Below, one piece after another: positions 24,416-36,750 of a stretch of DNA of 64,000 nucleotides. Below the pieces are notes generated by a model. The model was not told the DNA's origin and did not search any database. It saw only the letters and a list, made by a program, of their open reading frames with translations. The position numbers and the translations under genes are program-made. Each line of letters opens with the position of its first letter. Within the stretch, counting starts at the first letter, position 1. Origin of the DNA: Tachypleus tridentatus (lineage: Eukaryota > Arthropoda > Merostomata > Xiphosura > Limulidae); assembly GCF_004210375.1 (NCBI RefSeq), contig NC_134829.1, positions 58,830,107-58,894,106 on the forward strand, read 5' to 3'.

Positions 24416-24539
24416 GTTTTCAAACATAATTTTGCGTATACCTTTATCGTTCCTACTTGCATTGGTATACGTGGACGCCTTATTGTCTTAATTATATGTT
24501 CACTTCAGTAGCAAATTGATCAGCACTTTGCATTTGACA

Positions 24540-24740
24540 ACCGCGGCATGGTTCCCGCGCCCGCCACTATAGATCGCCGTGCGTGCAAACGTGACACATT
24601 TGGTATTTCGCATCACGATCTGTTTAGACTTAGTTTGGCCTTGTGCAGTCCAGCTCGTGTCTACAGGCTGAGCGCGGGGTGCACCAAAGCGATGCGGGTG
24701 GTTATCTGATATCGCTGACCTACTAGTATCGCGCGCAAAC
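24540..24740 (+). promoter_or_regulatory. GC-rich block upstream of the transposase, possible promoter
   Basis: A locally GC- and CpG-rich stretch (CCGCGGC, CGCGCCCGCC, GAGCGCGGGGTGC, ATCGCGCGC) in otherwise AT-rich DNA, about 1.1 kb before the transposase coding region and on its 5' side. Position and composition suggest a promoter or 5' UTR. No TATA box or initiator was assigned. Confidence 0.3.
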
Positions 24741-25860
24741 CGTTGATAGCCTTTGTGTTAGCTGCGTGGTCACTTGCTGAAGGAGACATTGCTCGTTAAG
24801 CACGTTCAGTACTGCTACCGTTGCCATCAAAGAAACCTGATTTTTAATTCCAAAGGTTACTAGTACCAGGTACGTTAGGTCCAGTGAAATTAAGTTTTGC
24901 CTTTGGATATTTGAAGCATTGCTTGCAAGTTTTGTGTATCCATCTAATTGGATAGAAACGGTATTAGTCAAACTGCATGTTCAAATTGGTGATTGTTGAA
25001 ATTCAAAAAGATTGTGATTAAGGTTGTGGAAGATTGGTTTGATTAATCACAAACATCGATCTTGAAGCCATTTCCGAGACTTCAAACCTACCTAGGGGCC
25101 TATTTAATGTAGGATATGCCGATCTTCCGATTTCAGTTGATTTTTTCACAAACTTGAGAAGAAATTTCAGTACTTTTTTAATACTGGTACCGTAGCTCTC
25201 AAAAGGCTACATCATAGTAGTATTAGGCATTGTTAAATAATGTAGCATAAGAAGTTTCTGATTCTGGGAAAAAATTTGCCAATCTACCCAAGGCTATAGA
25301 GTCTATCTAATTTGTACTGGCTCTCTGCTTGGTTCCAGTTGCTTACTCCTGTGGGCATTGTTTTCCTCCCTCTTCAATTTGCACTGTTGTAGGCCTTTAT
25401 TGTTATTGAAACATACAGAGCATCTTATTAATAGACACCCAAAGTAATTTTTTCGCTATATCTAATTGTTAGCTTAGATAGTTATTGTTACAAGTAGTTT
25501 TCTAAAGTTTCAAATTAATGGTATAATAGACTTGCTGTCACAGCTGTGAAGGGCAACAGGACATTAGTTTAATGGACTTAAATGCTTAATATTACCATAA
25601 TTTTGGCCATTTTGCCCTGTGACTATGTGATCACTACAAATTCAGGGTCAGGGTTCCCATACCTCCTATTTCTGGAGTTCCTTAAAATTTGGCTGCATCC
25701 TTGCACATCTTGAAATTTGCAATTTCTTCCTGCTGCACAAAGAAAAGTATTTAACCTTTGAATTAGAACCATTTAGTGAAGATCAATTGAAATATTTCAG
25801 TCCATTTTAAATTCCTTATTAATCATAGGACTGTCATGAAATACAGAAACCATGTCTGGA

Positions 25861-27995
25861 AAAAGACCAGCTTCTGAGAGAGGTATGGGAACATCACAGT
25901 GGAGCCTAAAAAGGAGAGCTAAGCAAAAGCTGAGGAATATATTCTAGAAATTTGTGAAAATGGCACTGAAAAGGAAATGCATGTGAAAGAAAATGAATAT
26001 TCAGTGTATGAGGAAGCCCATGCTTATGTTAACAATAGCGGGAACATTACTTTTTGGAAGGGGTGCAATGAAGATGGTGATTCTTCACCTTCAAAAAATG
26101 CAGGGAGCACAACTGTGGAAGTGGAAAGTGAAGGTGACATTTCATGTAATACCATGTCTCAAGCTGAAACAGATGACAGAGATTTATACGGATTCATGAT
26201 AGGCCCCAGTGATCAGCCTTGTTTAGGTGATATTATGGCTCAAGAGCCAGTGAATAGGTTTTCTGATGATGATCACAATGATGATGAAGGTTCTGATGGA
26301 GAACCTGACTTGGCTGATGAAATAGGGTATTGGGCTGCAAAACACAAAATTACACACAGGGCACTTGGAGACCTTCTCCACATTCTTTGCAAAAAAAATC
26401 CAAGTTTGCCAAAAGATCCTAGAACTTTGCTTAAAACAAGCACTAGCATTACAGTTAAGCCTATTGCAGGAGGGTTGTATCACAATTTTGGAATATCTAA
26501 AGGAATTAACCAAATGCTGTATCCTGAATCTATTCCAGGTGTAAAAAAGTTGTTGCTCCAAATTAATATTGATGGGCTGCCATTATTTAAAAGTTCTAAA
26601 CTGCAGTTTTGGCCTATTTTAGGAATGCTGGACCATAAGGGCTTGAAACAACCATTTTTAATAGGCTTATTTGCTGGTAATTCCAAACCCCAAAATTTGG
26701 ATGAATATATGAAAGATTTTGTGGAAGAAATGAAATATTTAGAAAGAGTTGGATTGAATTTTGGTGACAGACATTTCCAAATACGGATATCAGCAATAAT
26801 TTGTGATGCTCCAGCAAGGGCAATGATCAAATGTTGTAAACCCTACAATGGATATTTTGGCTGTGACAAATGTAAACAGGAAGGGACATGGTACAACAAG
26901 GTCACTTTCCAAGAGACTGATGCAACCTTAAGGACTGATGCAAGCTTTAGAGACATGCTGGATGAAAATCATCATACAGACATTCCATCTCCCTTGTTGG
27001 AGTTGGATATTGGTATGGTAACTCAGGTGCCTCTAGATTATGTGCACTTGGTTTGTTTAGGTGTGATGCGAAGTCTTCTTTTGTATTGGATAAAAGGGTC
27101 ACTGACTTGCAGGTTGCCAAGTAGATCAGTGTTGGAGATATCTGGTAGGTTGTTAGCTTTGGCACCTTATTCTCCAAGAGAATTTGCGTGCAAACCCCGT
27201 GCATTAAGTGAGATAGACCGATGGAAAGCTACAGAGAATTATTGTCTGATACATTCTTCAAGAATTTTGTTCTTCTCTCTGTAAGTATGTACATTTTGAC
27301 CAGTCCACGTTTGTGTATTCATTATATGGATTATGTTAGAGAACTTTTGGTATTTTTTGTGAGAGAGTATACACAAATTTATGGCCACCAAGAAGTTGTC
27401 TACAATGTCCATGGACTTGTCCATCTTGCCGATGAAGTGAATAGGTTTGGACCCCTAGATAATATATCAGCTTTTCCATTTGAAAATTTTCTTGGCAAAG
27501 TGAAAAAAATGGTTAGAAAACCACAGCATCCTATCCAACAAGTAGCTCGCCGAATTTCAGAGTCACAGAGCTTATTTAGGGGATCTGCATGTGACCAAAA
27601 TTATCCTCTTTTGAAGATGGAGCACAGCAATGGTCCTGTTCCAGAATTATTTGAAGTTTACAACCAGTATGGCCAACTCTTTTTACCAAGATTTTGTATC
27701 ACTTTGGATCAGGCAAACAATTGTGTGCTACTTAATGGGGGAAATATGTATTGTGCAGAATTTGCTTGCCAAACATGGCCAATCTGAGGATATTTTCCTA
27801 GTTGTTAAACAGTTTGCAGAGGTAAATGACTTTTTCAAACACCCTCTGAGGTCTTCAGACTTAGGAATTCATCATGTTTCCAACCTGAAACCTGAATTAG
27901 TTGTGGTTTCAATTTCCAGATTAAATGGAAAATGTGCTCTCTGGCCTAGCAAGTCAGGCTATATAGCAGTTCCACTCAATCATACAAATGAGTAA
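25861..27995 (+). pseudogene. TNP2-like transposase of the CMC-type element, frameshifted
   Basis: The main open frame, 25977-27284 (435 codons), carries the family's signatures: INIDGLPLFKSS near residue 196, QFWPILGML near 210, LFAGNSKPQNLDEYM near 231, ICDAPARAMIKC near 275 with a following GCDKC, then VPLDYVHLVCLGVM near 351 and DRWKATE near 414. In this family the conserved Asp residues (IDG, CDAPAR, DYVHL) are the likely catalytic ones. The N-terminus (MSGKRPASER at about 25853) is in another frame. The frame shifts again near 27230, where the family's usual stretch after WKATE is also shortened, and near 27740. The pieces RELLVFFVREY, VVYNVHGLVHLADEV, AFPFENFLGKVKKMVRKP and LRSSDLGIHHV continue the DUF4218-like C-terminal part. 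At least three frameshifts make it inactive. It lies 0.8 kb before the accessory gene in the same orientation. Confidence 0.85.
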
Positions 27996-28804
27996 ATCAA
28001 ATGCAGTGATGTGTCATATCAGGGGTTATTCTGTACACTTCAGGCCCTTTCCTACTAAAGAGAAAATTTTTTTTTTTTTGGTTTTTGGTATTTGGTGAAG
28101 GGGGAATTTTTTATTTGTGTATGGGTGTATATGTGTGTCGGGGGGGGGTATGTCAATTATAATAATTCTGCAAGGGAACAGGGGCTAAGGTGCTTTATCA
28201 GCTTCATACTTATGTATGAGAAATACCATAATGTTCAACTGACTAACCTGTAGAAAGGGGGAACTGTTATGATGGAGCTGTAACATTCATGTCACATTAC
28301 ATCTATACAGCACAGGGTTTTCATTAGCTTTTACATAAGGAGGCAAGTTGAAAACTTCAGTAGCTAGGTTAAAATAGGTCTGTGTCTGTATATTTAACAC
28401 TGTGAGGAACAAATTTCAGTGCTGGTAAATTGAACTGTATCACTCTGTAACAGGCAGTGAACCTGTTTACTGGCATTAAAAGCAAACCCTGACAGCAGCT
28501 TATAACAGGGGCCTTGAGAATATGCAGTTTGACTAATTTGGATGTTCAGGAGATTTTTTGGTATTTGTCTGAGTCCATTTTACAATTATAAAGTGAAAAA
28601 GGATAAGGTAATTTCTTCTTTAGCAAAGACTGAGTGAACAGATAATTTTATGTAGGTAGAGCATATACATTTACACAAATCTCACATCTGCAAGCAAATT
28701 TTGACATTGATATATTTTATGAATATTACTGTAGTATGTTTAGTATTTTAAATGGAAAATTGTAAAAATTAGAAAATCAGGTTTCTTAAAGGCAGCATAG
28801 TTAC
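27996..28804. other. Spacer between transposase and accessory gene
   Basis: Contains a T-run near 28066-28078, a G-run near 28141-28148 with TG-rich flanks, and no coding exon. It probably holds the 3' UTR of the transposase and the promoter of the accessory gene. No clear poly(A) signal pair or TATA box was assigned. Confidence 0.4.
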
Positions 28805-31800
28805 ATGGCTAATGTTGACAGATCCAACCAAATGGAGGTGGAAATTAGAGAATATGTGATAGTAGTGTTCACAAAGGACAATGAAGTTGGGGTGGCACCA
28901 TCAGACTGGCTATTGGATGAATGCACCATTAAGTGGCCGAACAAAAAAGGTCAAAGCCTGAATAAAGCTGTTCTGGACAGAATGCCTCCAGAGGATCATT
29001 GGGATGAGTATGATGTTAGAGTCATCTATTCAGATGGTAAGTTGAAAACTACAATAATACATGGTGCATGGAAATTTATTTATGTTTCCACTTTGTGTCC
29101 ATATAGATCTTAGTAGAGGACGTGTTCTGTTATAAAGTATCTGTCTAGCAAAAACATCATGAGGTACATTCCATATATGTCAACATAAAAAAAATCAAAA
29201 CAATTTTTTAAAACCTGTCCTTATCATAATTACATATGCATTTTAAGTAGTGGATGTGAACTGCATGTTGAGCAAGTACATGTAATGTTTAGTGAACCTG
29301 TGAGATGTTGGCAAACTGGAAGAATGACATCTGTTCCTCCGACGTCTGTTAGCACACTGACACAGGCATGCATGTACAAAGGTTTCTCAGGCCCTGCTCA
29401 GTGGAAGTCTACCTCTGTCTCCTGAATTTTTCAGATTTGAATATTTGAGTGACAGAAAAGTGATATACCTGTTACTTGAGACTCTTTTGTCTTTACAGAT
29501 GACTATGTTAAGGTGAGAGGGAAATTAAGTTCTGCAGAGGACACCTCTTCTCTTGAAACAGATGATCCAGAAGCTAAAAATTCTGAAAATGGACCAAGAA
29601 TTTGCACCAGAAAGAGAAAGTATGCTTTGCTAGTGACTGCAGTTTTAAACAATTTGTCTCAAACTATCACATTTTCAAGTTAACACATACTGGCTAAGAA
29701 AAATATACTCCAATTCTTTATCTCAAAACTATATGATAGGGCTACCTGTAAAATGTGAAGCTCACATTGGTTAGGGTTCAGCACTCGAATCACACACGTA
29801 TAAGTAAATTGTAAATTGAAATTAAAGGGATGGAATGAGAATTAAATCAAGCCATGTTTTTTTTCACTTTGCTAGAGCCTGACATAAATAGACAGATATG
29901 GTGACCTTGCAGGAACAGTCTCAGCTTAAAGTCAATATAAAATTGTACATTTTGTAATAGAACTAAATTTATTCATAATATTTGAATCTGATTTTATATT
30001 ATGATGGGTGGTTGGTGAACTGTAAGACCATGTCAGCTGAGTAGGTCTATATATTTTTAGAGTAAAAGATTCTTATTATGGGACCTCTCACAAGAAAAAT
30101 GAGTGCATACTTGCCTTAGGCTTGAATTACATGTATATGTAGTTACTTGATCAAGGTGCCACTTCAGAATGAATGAAAATGATGTATACAAAAAAAAAAA
30201 AAAGAAAAATAGCACTGTATTTTAAATGACAAACTTATTTTCAAAGTGACAAGCTATTTTCAAATTGAATAACTTTTTGGGTCACTTTAGCAAAGCAATA
30301 TTAGCCTTCTAGATACATTTTTGTAAAAAATATGCTTCTTTTTGTATAGGCCCACACAGAGATTAGTTTCTGAGTCTGATAATGAGTCTGAGGCTGATGG
30401 GGAGAAGAATCAGCAAGTTCAGAATTCCAAATCACAAAAACACAAGTCTGCAATATGGTCAGATGATCATGTGGATTTGGCTCAGCTGACCATACCTAAG
30501 CCACCAGAGCCAATAAGCAATGCTGGAGGGCATGTGATAGTGACCCCAAAAAGAAGATGTGTGTCAGGTAAACTACACAGTAAAATGTTACTCTAATGAT
30601 AAAGGTTGCAGTTTCATTCAACATTTTATTAAACTACAAGTGCATCTTCTGGTTTAAGCTTTGCCATACACTCCATAATGTTGATACCATAACTGTCATC
30701 TTGCCATAGAATTATGTCCTTTTCCATTTTGTAGGTGAAGTCAACAGAATCCAGAGGACACTAACACCCTGACAAACCATGGTAATGCATTTTTACTTCA
30801 ATTACTGGTAGACATAGTAATAGTATGCACTCCTGTTCAGGGCATTCAGTAGATACAGGGCATTATGGATATGAAAAAATTTTTAACCTTCTGAAATGTT
30901 TTATTTGCCTCATTGTATATCTGTTAAACATGAAAACCCTGCCTAGTACTGTATCATCATGACAGGGCCACAGCCAGGCTTAAAAGGTGACAAAATATGA
31001 CATGTTCTTCATGCAATGTAAATGCACGTGTTGTAGATCTCAATGGAAGCTCTCTTGTTGATGAGAACCAGCTGCCATTAGCTGGGCCCTCTGGCTCAGG
31101 TTCATCTTCAGGTACAATTACTTGTGTATAAACCAAGAGCAAAATTTGCCATATTTTATATAACATCTTATTAAATATTTTTGAGAAAGGTATTTTAATT
31201 TCAACAAAGGCAGTTTCAAAATTTACAAACGTAGTTCTGTGTAACAGGGGTGGATACAGGGTTTGCTTAAGGAGGGTGCCAGCCTTCTCCGAACCACAAA
31301 CCAGTATTTTTCCACTCATAAGCACTACTTTGTTAGGTGAAGTTAGAAACTGGAAAACATAAAAATAGTACTTTAAGCATACAGGCACCCAGTCTTTAGG
31401 CCATCAATTTTCATGGGGGGGGCAGGTGGCACAAGAATGCACCACAACCCACCACCACCCCCAATCTGCCACTGTAATTAACCTGTTTTAATACTGGTAT
31501 TTATGTGCTTTTTATTTGACCACAATGAAGGGCAGGGAAAATATATATTCTTAAATTCACCTACCTTCTGTGGGTTTTTTTGTTTTGTTTTGCTGCCAAC
31601 ATTTCAAAGTATATCTGAAAGGTTCTGAAATGTTGTGGGTTCTGCAGATGTAACTGGAAATAAGATGTACCTGATTAACCTTATATGTAAGATATTAAAG
31701 AGTGGCAATAATTTAACTTGTAGAGATGCATGACAGTGATACAAGTAGGAGCTCCTCACCACAAAGAGAAATACACCCTGCCGTTCACAGTACACCATAT

Positions 31801-34800
31801 TCTGGGATGTATACACATACATTATTTTGTATTATTATTGTTAGTGCTGTTATATTACAGTTAGTGCTGTTATATTACAGATATATTGATATGCTGCATC
31901 TAAACACATACTTTTGGTGTTACATCTCTCTGGTACTTTGAGATACATTTTATTAAACTCATTCCAAGGAATGTAGTAAAGTAGAAAAGGCAGCAAGATG
32001 AATCATTTAGCAGTATGTTTCCCCTCTGGACAATCTGTTGCATACCATAACCTATCTAAAATTTTGGCCCAGATTAATTAACCTGCTCTTCTATATACTG
32101 TATATGTGTATCTGCAGGTCCTAGAAGAAAGGTGAACAGCACTCCTCAGGTAGCTTCAACTCCCACCAATGGTAAATATGAATGTTTGTGTGGATTTGTT
32201 AAATGATTATGATGTATGCCAGAAATGATAGGCAGTGTACATTAAAAAATGTGAATGCCTGTACAATGCTGAGTTTCCATCGCTTTGGGTTGGGCTAGGC
32301 CCCCAGAAAACCTAGGTTTACAGACTCCGGGCACTGGAGTTGGTGACTTGGACCATTTTTTTCTTGGTCTGGCCTAACTTGTAAATAAGTGTTTATTTTT
32401 CATGTCAGAAATTTAAACTAAGCTTCATTTAGTTTGTAGCAATATAGCAATCACCAGAATCAAGCAAGTAATTTGTAAATTTATCATGATAGAAGTCATA
32501 CTTTTATTGTTTTTTATAGTTGCAGCCAATATAAACACATTATTAATAAATGGAATTTTCCATTTTTAAATAAAAAGGTGCTGCAGGAATCACACAGACA
32601 GAAAGAAAAATTCTTCAGGTGCTAGCAGAGCTACAACAAAAAGTGGACATGAATACAGGCCTTCTGCAGACTTTGCTGAGAGGTCGGCCTGCCAGCACCA
32701 ACTCATCCATAAATCTGTCTGTGTGGCCACAGGGTCTCCCAGCTCTGCCGCTTAGTACAATGGATGGGTTCAACACCCTGAATGACAAAGTTATGATTCA
32801 GCATAATGCAGATGCTGTCGTAAGTAAATCTGAATTAACTAGATTTTAGGGAGAATAAAGGGATTTACAGTAGTGTATGTATGTCAAAGGCAAATGAATT
32901 GTATGATGACCTCCTCAACGGATGCTGAATGTTTCTGAGTTTAAACTATCATGGTTTCTATGCATGAACATTGATTCTGTTTTTACAGGTACTTTATCCA
33001 TAAATGTGTTCCAGAGATCTTACCTTTGAATTCAATGAAAAAAGAATGATGAATATTAAAGCATATGCAATAATCAGTTTATGGAAATGTATTTTCAATA
33101 TAAATTATGTGCATCAGTTAACACATGATAGATGCAATTTTCATTCTGGAAATATCATGAAATTTTGTAGGTGAGGAAGCTAAGTATGAGGGGTGGTGAC
33201 AGTGTGGATGCTGTCACAAGAAATGTACTAACAGGTCTAATGACCAACAGCCTTGCCAGCCAGTTCAACTGGATGGGACATGAAAGGAAAAAAAGACAAG
33301 ATGATGGGACCTTAGTTACCATACCAAAGAAGGCCATATCTACAACAAATTTGTTACAAGTCATTAACAGTAAGTGTCATTAACTGACATATTTGTCAGT
33401 CTTCCTTCATTTGCTAGATATTCAGAGCAAATTAAGTTCCTCTGTCAGACACTTAGATGGAAATTTGAAATCTTCAGCTATTGTCTCCTTGCATAGACAG
33501 TAGGTTGAAAATTTTTAATGATATCAGATAACATTGGGCATTGGGTGAGTGTGATGCTGAGTGACCTTGACTAAATTCCAATGTCACAGAATGTTTTTTT
33601 TTCTGGATTTTTCAAAGCTGGGGTTGTGACATGAATAAGTTGCAAAGGTTTAGAGATAGGAAAGTCAAATTTATATCAATTATGTATCTGGCCAAATTCT
33701 CAAATGAGTGTGATCCTGCATGTCCTTCACTTACTTTTCGAGGTTACAGCAAGGCTGGAAAAGCAGTATTGCATCGAAGTTTGTGATGCAAAATGCACCT
33801 GCTGTAATCTTATTTTTTTCAGTGTGCATGCTGATCAAACCATGTGGTAAATACATGTACAGCTAATCAATTGTGATTAATTATTTTCAAGCCTTGTACA
33901 GGGTGATGTTCCTGAACTTGTTGAATTTTGGCTTGTGACAAGGATAAGTTGCAAAAATTTCGAGCTAGGACAGTCAAATTAACATTAATAATGCCTCTCA
34001 TCCAGATCTTAGGAATGGAAATTAAAACAATCAACTATCTCATCAAGATCTTGGCCAACTTTAATGATGAGTGATACTGACCTACTTTTCAAGGTCATAG
34101 ATTAATTTAACTGAAATGTTTAAAGGTAGGCTTGTGGCATATGTGATATGGGATATATTGTTACAGCTTTATGCAGGGAGGGGATATTTTTCATTTGTAT
34201 GTCTCTTCAAGATCTAAGCAAGGTTGATGATGATCCACCCTGATCTACTTTTCAAGGTCACAAAGCAATTAGAATTATTTTCATTGGTGACATGGATAAG
34301 TTATGGAAGGTTAGAAATGGGACTGATATTTATATCAGTTCATCAGTTACCATTCTTAATTGTTTTCAGTGGTAGGCTTGGGACATGGATCAGTTGTGGA
34401 GGATAAGAGTTGGAGGTGTAGAATTTGTAACAGTTGTGTACTTTATCAAGATCTTGGATTAGCTTTATGATGAGTAACCTTGAGGTGCTTTGAGATTTTG
34501 AGGCTTTCCTTTACTGGGGCACGAGGGCTGAGGGGCGTTGCACTGGCCTGCAGTGCATTTTTATCCGTATGCTTCAACTGACAAAACAGTAATCCAAAAA
34601 TAATGGGTGAGAATCTGCTTTATTCGACCTACTTTAATTAAAATAATAGTTTCAAAGTCAATATTTAGATAAATAAATGTAAATAATGGGACTTTTCTTT
34701 GCAGGAGCTGTCAGGGATAATCCTGTGGCTGAGATGGCATCAGATGATGTCATCAAGAAGACTGCACAGAGCTGGTTCAAATATGCTGCCTCTAGGAAGC

Positions 34801-34811
34801 AGGAAAAGTGA
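28805..34811 (+). CDS. Multi-exon accessory gene of the transposon, DUF4806-like C-terminus
   Basis: Exons with AG/GT borders and matching phases: 28805-29036 (from ATG; EYVIVVFTKDNEVGVAPSDW), 29499-29619, 30350-30567 (Ser/Glu/Lys-rich linker), 31037-31111, 31724-31808 (donor doubtful), 32118-32171, 32578-32819 (TERKILQVLAELQQKVDMNT, coiled-coil-like, then LPLSTMDGFNTLND), 33171-33369 (RKLSMRGGDSVDAVTRNVL, LMTNSLASQFNWMG) and 34705-34811 (NPVAEM...IKKTAQSWFKYA, stop). The last three exons fit DUF4806 as I remember it. A further exon-like piece at 30735-30781 carries an in-frame stop, and the 31808 junction does not chain cleanly, so the copy is damaged or my model is wrong there. By analogy with plant CACTA TNPA proteins it may bind the element ends; this is inferred. 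Confidence 0.7.
33540..34510. repeat. Degenerate tandem repeats in the last intron of the accessory gene
   Basis: Two alternating blocks recur four to five times with irregular spacing. One resembles GACATGGATAAGTTGCAAAG (33625, 33933, 34289, 34382). The other resembles GACCTACTTTTCAAGGTCA (33735, 34080, 34239). From memory, similar ...TTTTCAAGGTCA... intron repeats are common in bivalve molluscs. Confidence 0.6.
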
Positions 34812-35800
34812 AAGAAAGAAAACTTGGTACAGTGTGAGGACAATATAGGGTGTCAATACACATGAAACAGTTATTCTGTCAGATCCAAGATGACCAACTG
34901 GATTTGCACAAAATCGTCTGGATTTGCTACCAGTGACCAAGAAGATGTTCATGGACACTGTTTTGTCATATTTCATGCAAATCACAAAATAAAGTGACAT
35001 GCATCAATGGCAATAATGGTCCTTGCACCCTGCTGCATTTCTTATAATTCACCTTGTAGACTTATATGAGAAATCGCCATCTACACACATCAAAGTCATC
35101 CCATGCTTTAGCTTATAGGAGGCAGTCAACCATAATTGTGGACAAAGTTTTCTCAGAGATCTGTGATAGGAATTTATTGCAACTTGGTACACTGTGAGGG
35201 CAAAATGGAGTATCAATGCATGAAAAACAATTCTGATCAGATTCAGTATGGCTGACTGGTCACGCAAAAGATGCAAAATAAGTGGAATTTGTTACCAGTG
35301 GCCATGAGAATGTTTACGGACATTGTTCTGTCATATTTCACACAATATACAAATTAAAGTGATGTTTATCAGTAATAAATTTCACTACTGCTTAAACGTT
35401 GTGTCATTGTTATCCTTCAAGATAAAGACTAAGTGAGCTGACCTTTCCTCCCCAACTCAGTGAAATTTGCTCAGTGAGCTTGTTTGGCCAAGTCTTTCCA
35501 CAAAAAAAGTTACAAATCTCCCTTCACACATCAAGCTTTTAGAACCCTGATGTTACTGGAATTAGCAAAGTTGTAATACTATGTATCTGACTGATTCTTG
35601 ATACTCTTAACCACTATCTATAACTTATTTAATCTGTTGCAACCAGTGCATGTTTTAGCTTAGTAATGTTTGTTGATTCTTGTATTAGTATGGGAGCAGA
35701 CATTAATAAGCTTCTCAGCTTGCGTCCAATACCCATTGGTGTTCATTATCCAATAAAATATTCACAAACAAGCAAGCAAAGTTGTATAAGGTCTTGTAAC
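34812..35800. other. 3' region of the CMC-type element
   Basis: No exon seen. Two related blocks (about 34829-35000 and 35180-35370: TTGGTACA.TGTGAGG, then TTCTGTCAGATCC-like, TTTTGTCATATTTCA.GCAAAT, AAAGTGA) form an imperfect direct duplication of about 170 bp with a period near 350 bp. It is likely the 3' UTR and downstream spacer of the accessory gene. Confidence 0.5.
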
Positions 35801-36261
35801 TGACCAAATATCAACGTTTAGCCAATGTATTCTCAACGTCGTAAATGACCAAATATCAACGTTTAGCCAACGTATTCTCAACGTCGTAAATGACCAAATA
35901 TCAACGTTTAGCCAACGTATTCTCAACGTCATACCTACCTAACTACACCATTGCAATCAACCTTTCTTCCACGTTGATCAACGTTTTTTCAACGTCATGC
36001 CTATTGTACCCAAAATGTTCTGAACAACGTTGCTTCCACGTTGGTCAACGTTTTTTCAACGTCATGCCTACTGTACCTCAAATGTTGGGAACAACGTTGC
36101 TTCCACGTTGCTCAACGTTTTATCAACGTTGCTTCACAACGTTTTTTCAATGTGGACTCGATGTGCACATCAATGTTTATTCAACGTTGATGATCAACGT
36201 CTTTGCAACGTTATTTGCCAACGTTGTTTCAACGTCAAATCAACGCTTTTTGCTGGCTGGG
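35801..36261. repeat. Right CAACGTT-rich end of the CMC-type element
   Basis: Starts with three units of 45 bp (TGACCAAATATCAACGTTTA at 35801, 35846 and 35891), then units of about 67 bp (TCAACGTTTTTTCAACGTCA at 35978 and 36045). It then becomes a dense run of CAACGTT motifs down to the end at GCTGGCTGGG. It is the mirror partner of 21790-22165 in motif content, not in exact sequence. Confidence 0.85.
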
Positions 36262-36750
36262 TTCTTTGCACAGCCACTAAGTGCCCGGGGAACGTCTGCA
36301 CGATACACAAGCATGAGTTTTATTTAAACTATCCAGATGCATTTCCAATTAACAAAAGTTTCAAACAATCTTTTGACGTTTTGTAAATTGACTGAGTGTT
36401 TTTTAATTTTCTGACAGAAAAGTTCTAGAAAACACTTTTCCAACATAAACCAGTTTCATCAACATGAAAAAACTGCTTATCTTTGCACCGAACTTTTTCA
36501 ATAATTTTTATAAATTAAATGGGAAATATTTCAGCACCATCTACGTCTTTATTTGATCTTTTGCCTGCAATTCGAATATTATGAACCACAGAGCGTTTTT
36601 TAAAACGAAATAACCAACCATGGCTTGATGAAAATGTTTTCTAAATTGCCCCTTATCCGTTGTTTTCTTCCGTTACGTTTTCTTTAAGGGCGTTGGAGAC
36701 TTAAAGCTTTTGTTTGAATTTCTATTTGACCTGAAGATAATCTTGGAAGG
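36262..36750 (-). pseudogene. Tigger (pogo-type) transposon, proximal half
   Basis: Minus-strand reading gives the middle of a Tigger transposase: WLFRFKKRSVVHNIRIAGKRS, then FIKIIEKV, then FFHVDETGLCW (the first catalytic Asp region), then KTSKDCLKLLLIGNASG, then VPRALSGCAK at the junction. Stops and at least one frame change are present. It joins in frame to KTLSLVW at 21787 once the 14.5-kb insert is taken out. The N-terminal DNA-binding part and the outer terminal repeat were not found, so the right limit is approximate. Confidence 0.8.

Larger units (their letters stand above)
21790..36261 (+). mobile_element. 14.5-kb CMC-type (CACTA/Mirage/Chapaev-like) DNA transposon
   Basis: Ends CCTAGCACGCAA (left) and, read inward from the right, CCCAGCCAGCAA are imperfect terminal repeats followed on both sides by CAACGTT-rich sequence. 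TT at 21788-21789 and 36262-36263 is the 2-bp target duplication. The cargo is a TNP2-like transposase (25861-27995) and a spliced accessory gene (28805-34811), both on the plus strand. TNP2 proteins with DUF4218-like parts belong to the CACTA/EnSpm branch (family knowledge). The ends are not the classical CACTA/G, so placement within CMC is open. Several frameshifts in the transposase and three nested MITEs show that it is not autonomous now. It is nested inside a Tigger element and is therefore younger than it. Confidence 0.8.

Noticed and set aside
24235-24511. Plus-strand frames with poly-Pro or poly-Phe runs
   Set aside because: They come from C- and T-runs inside the 400-bp MITE.
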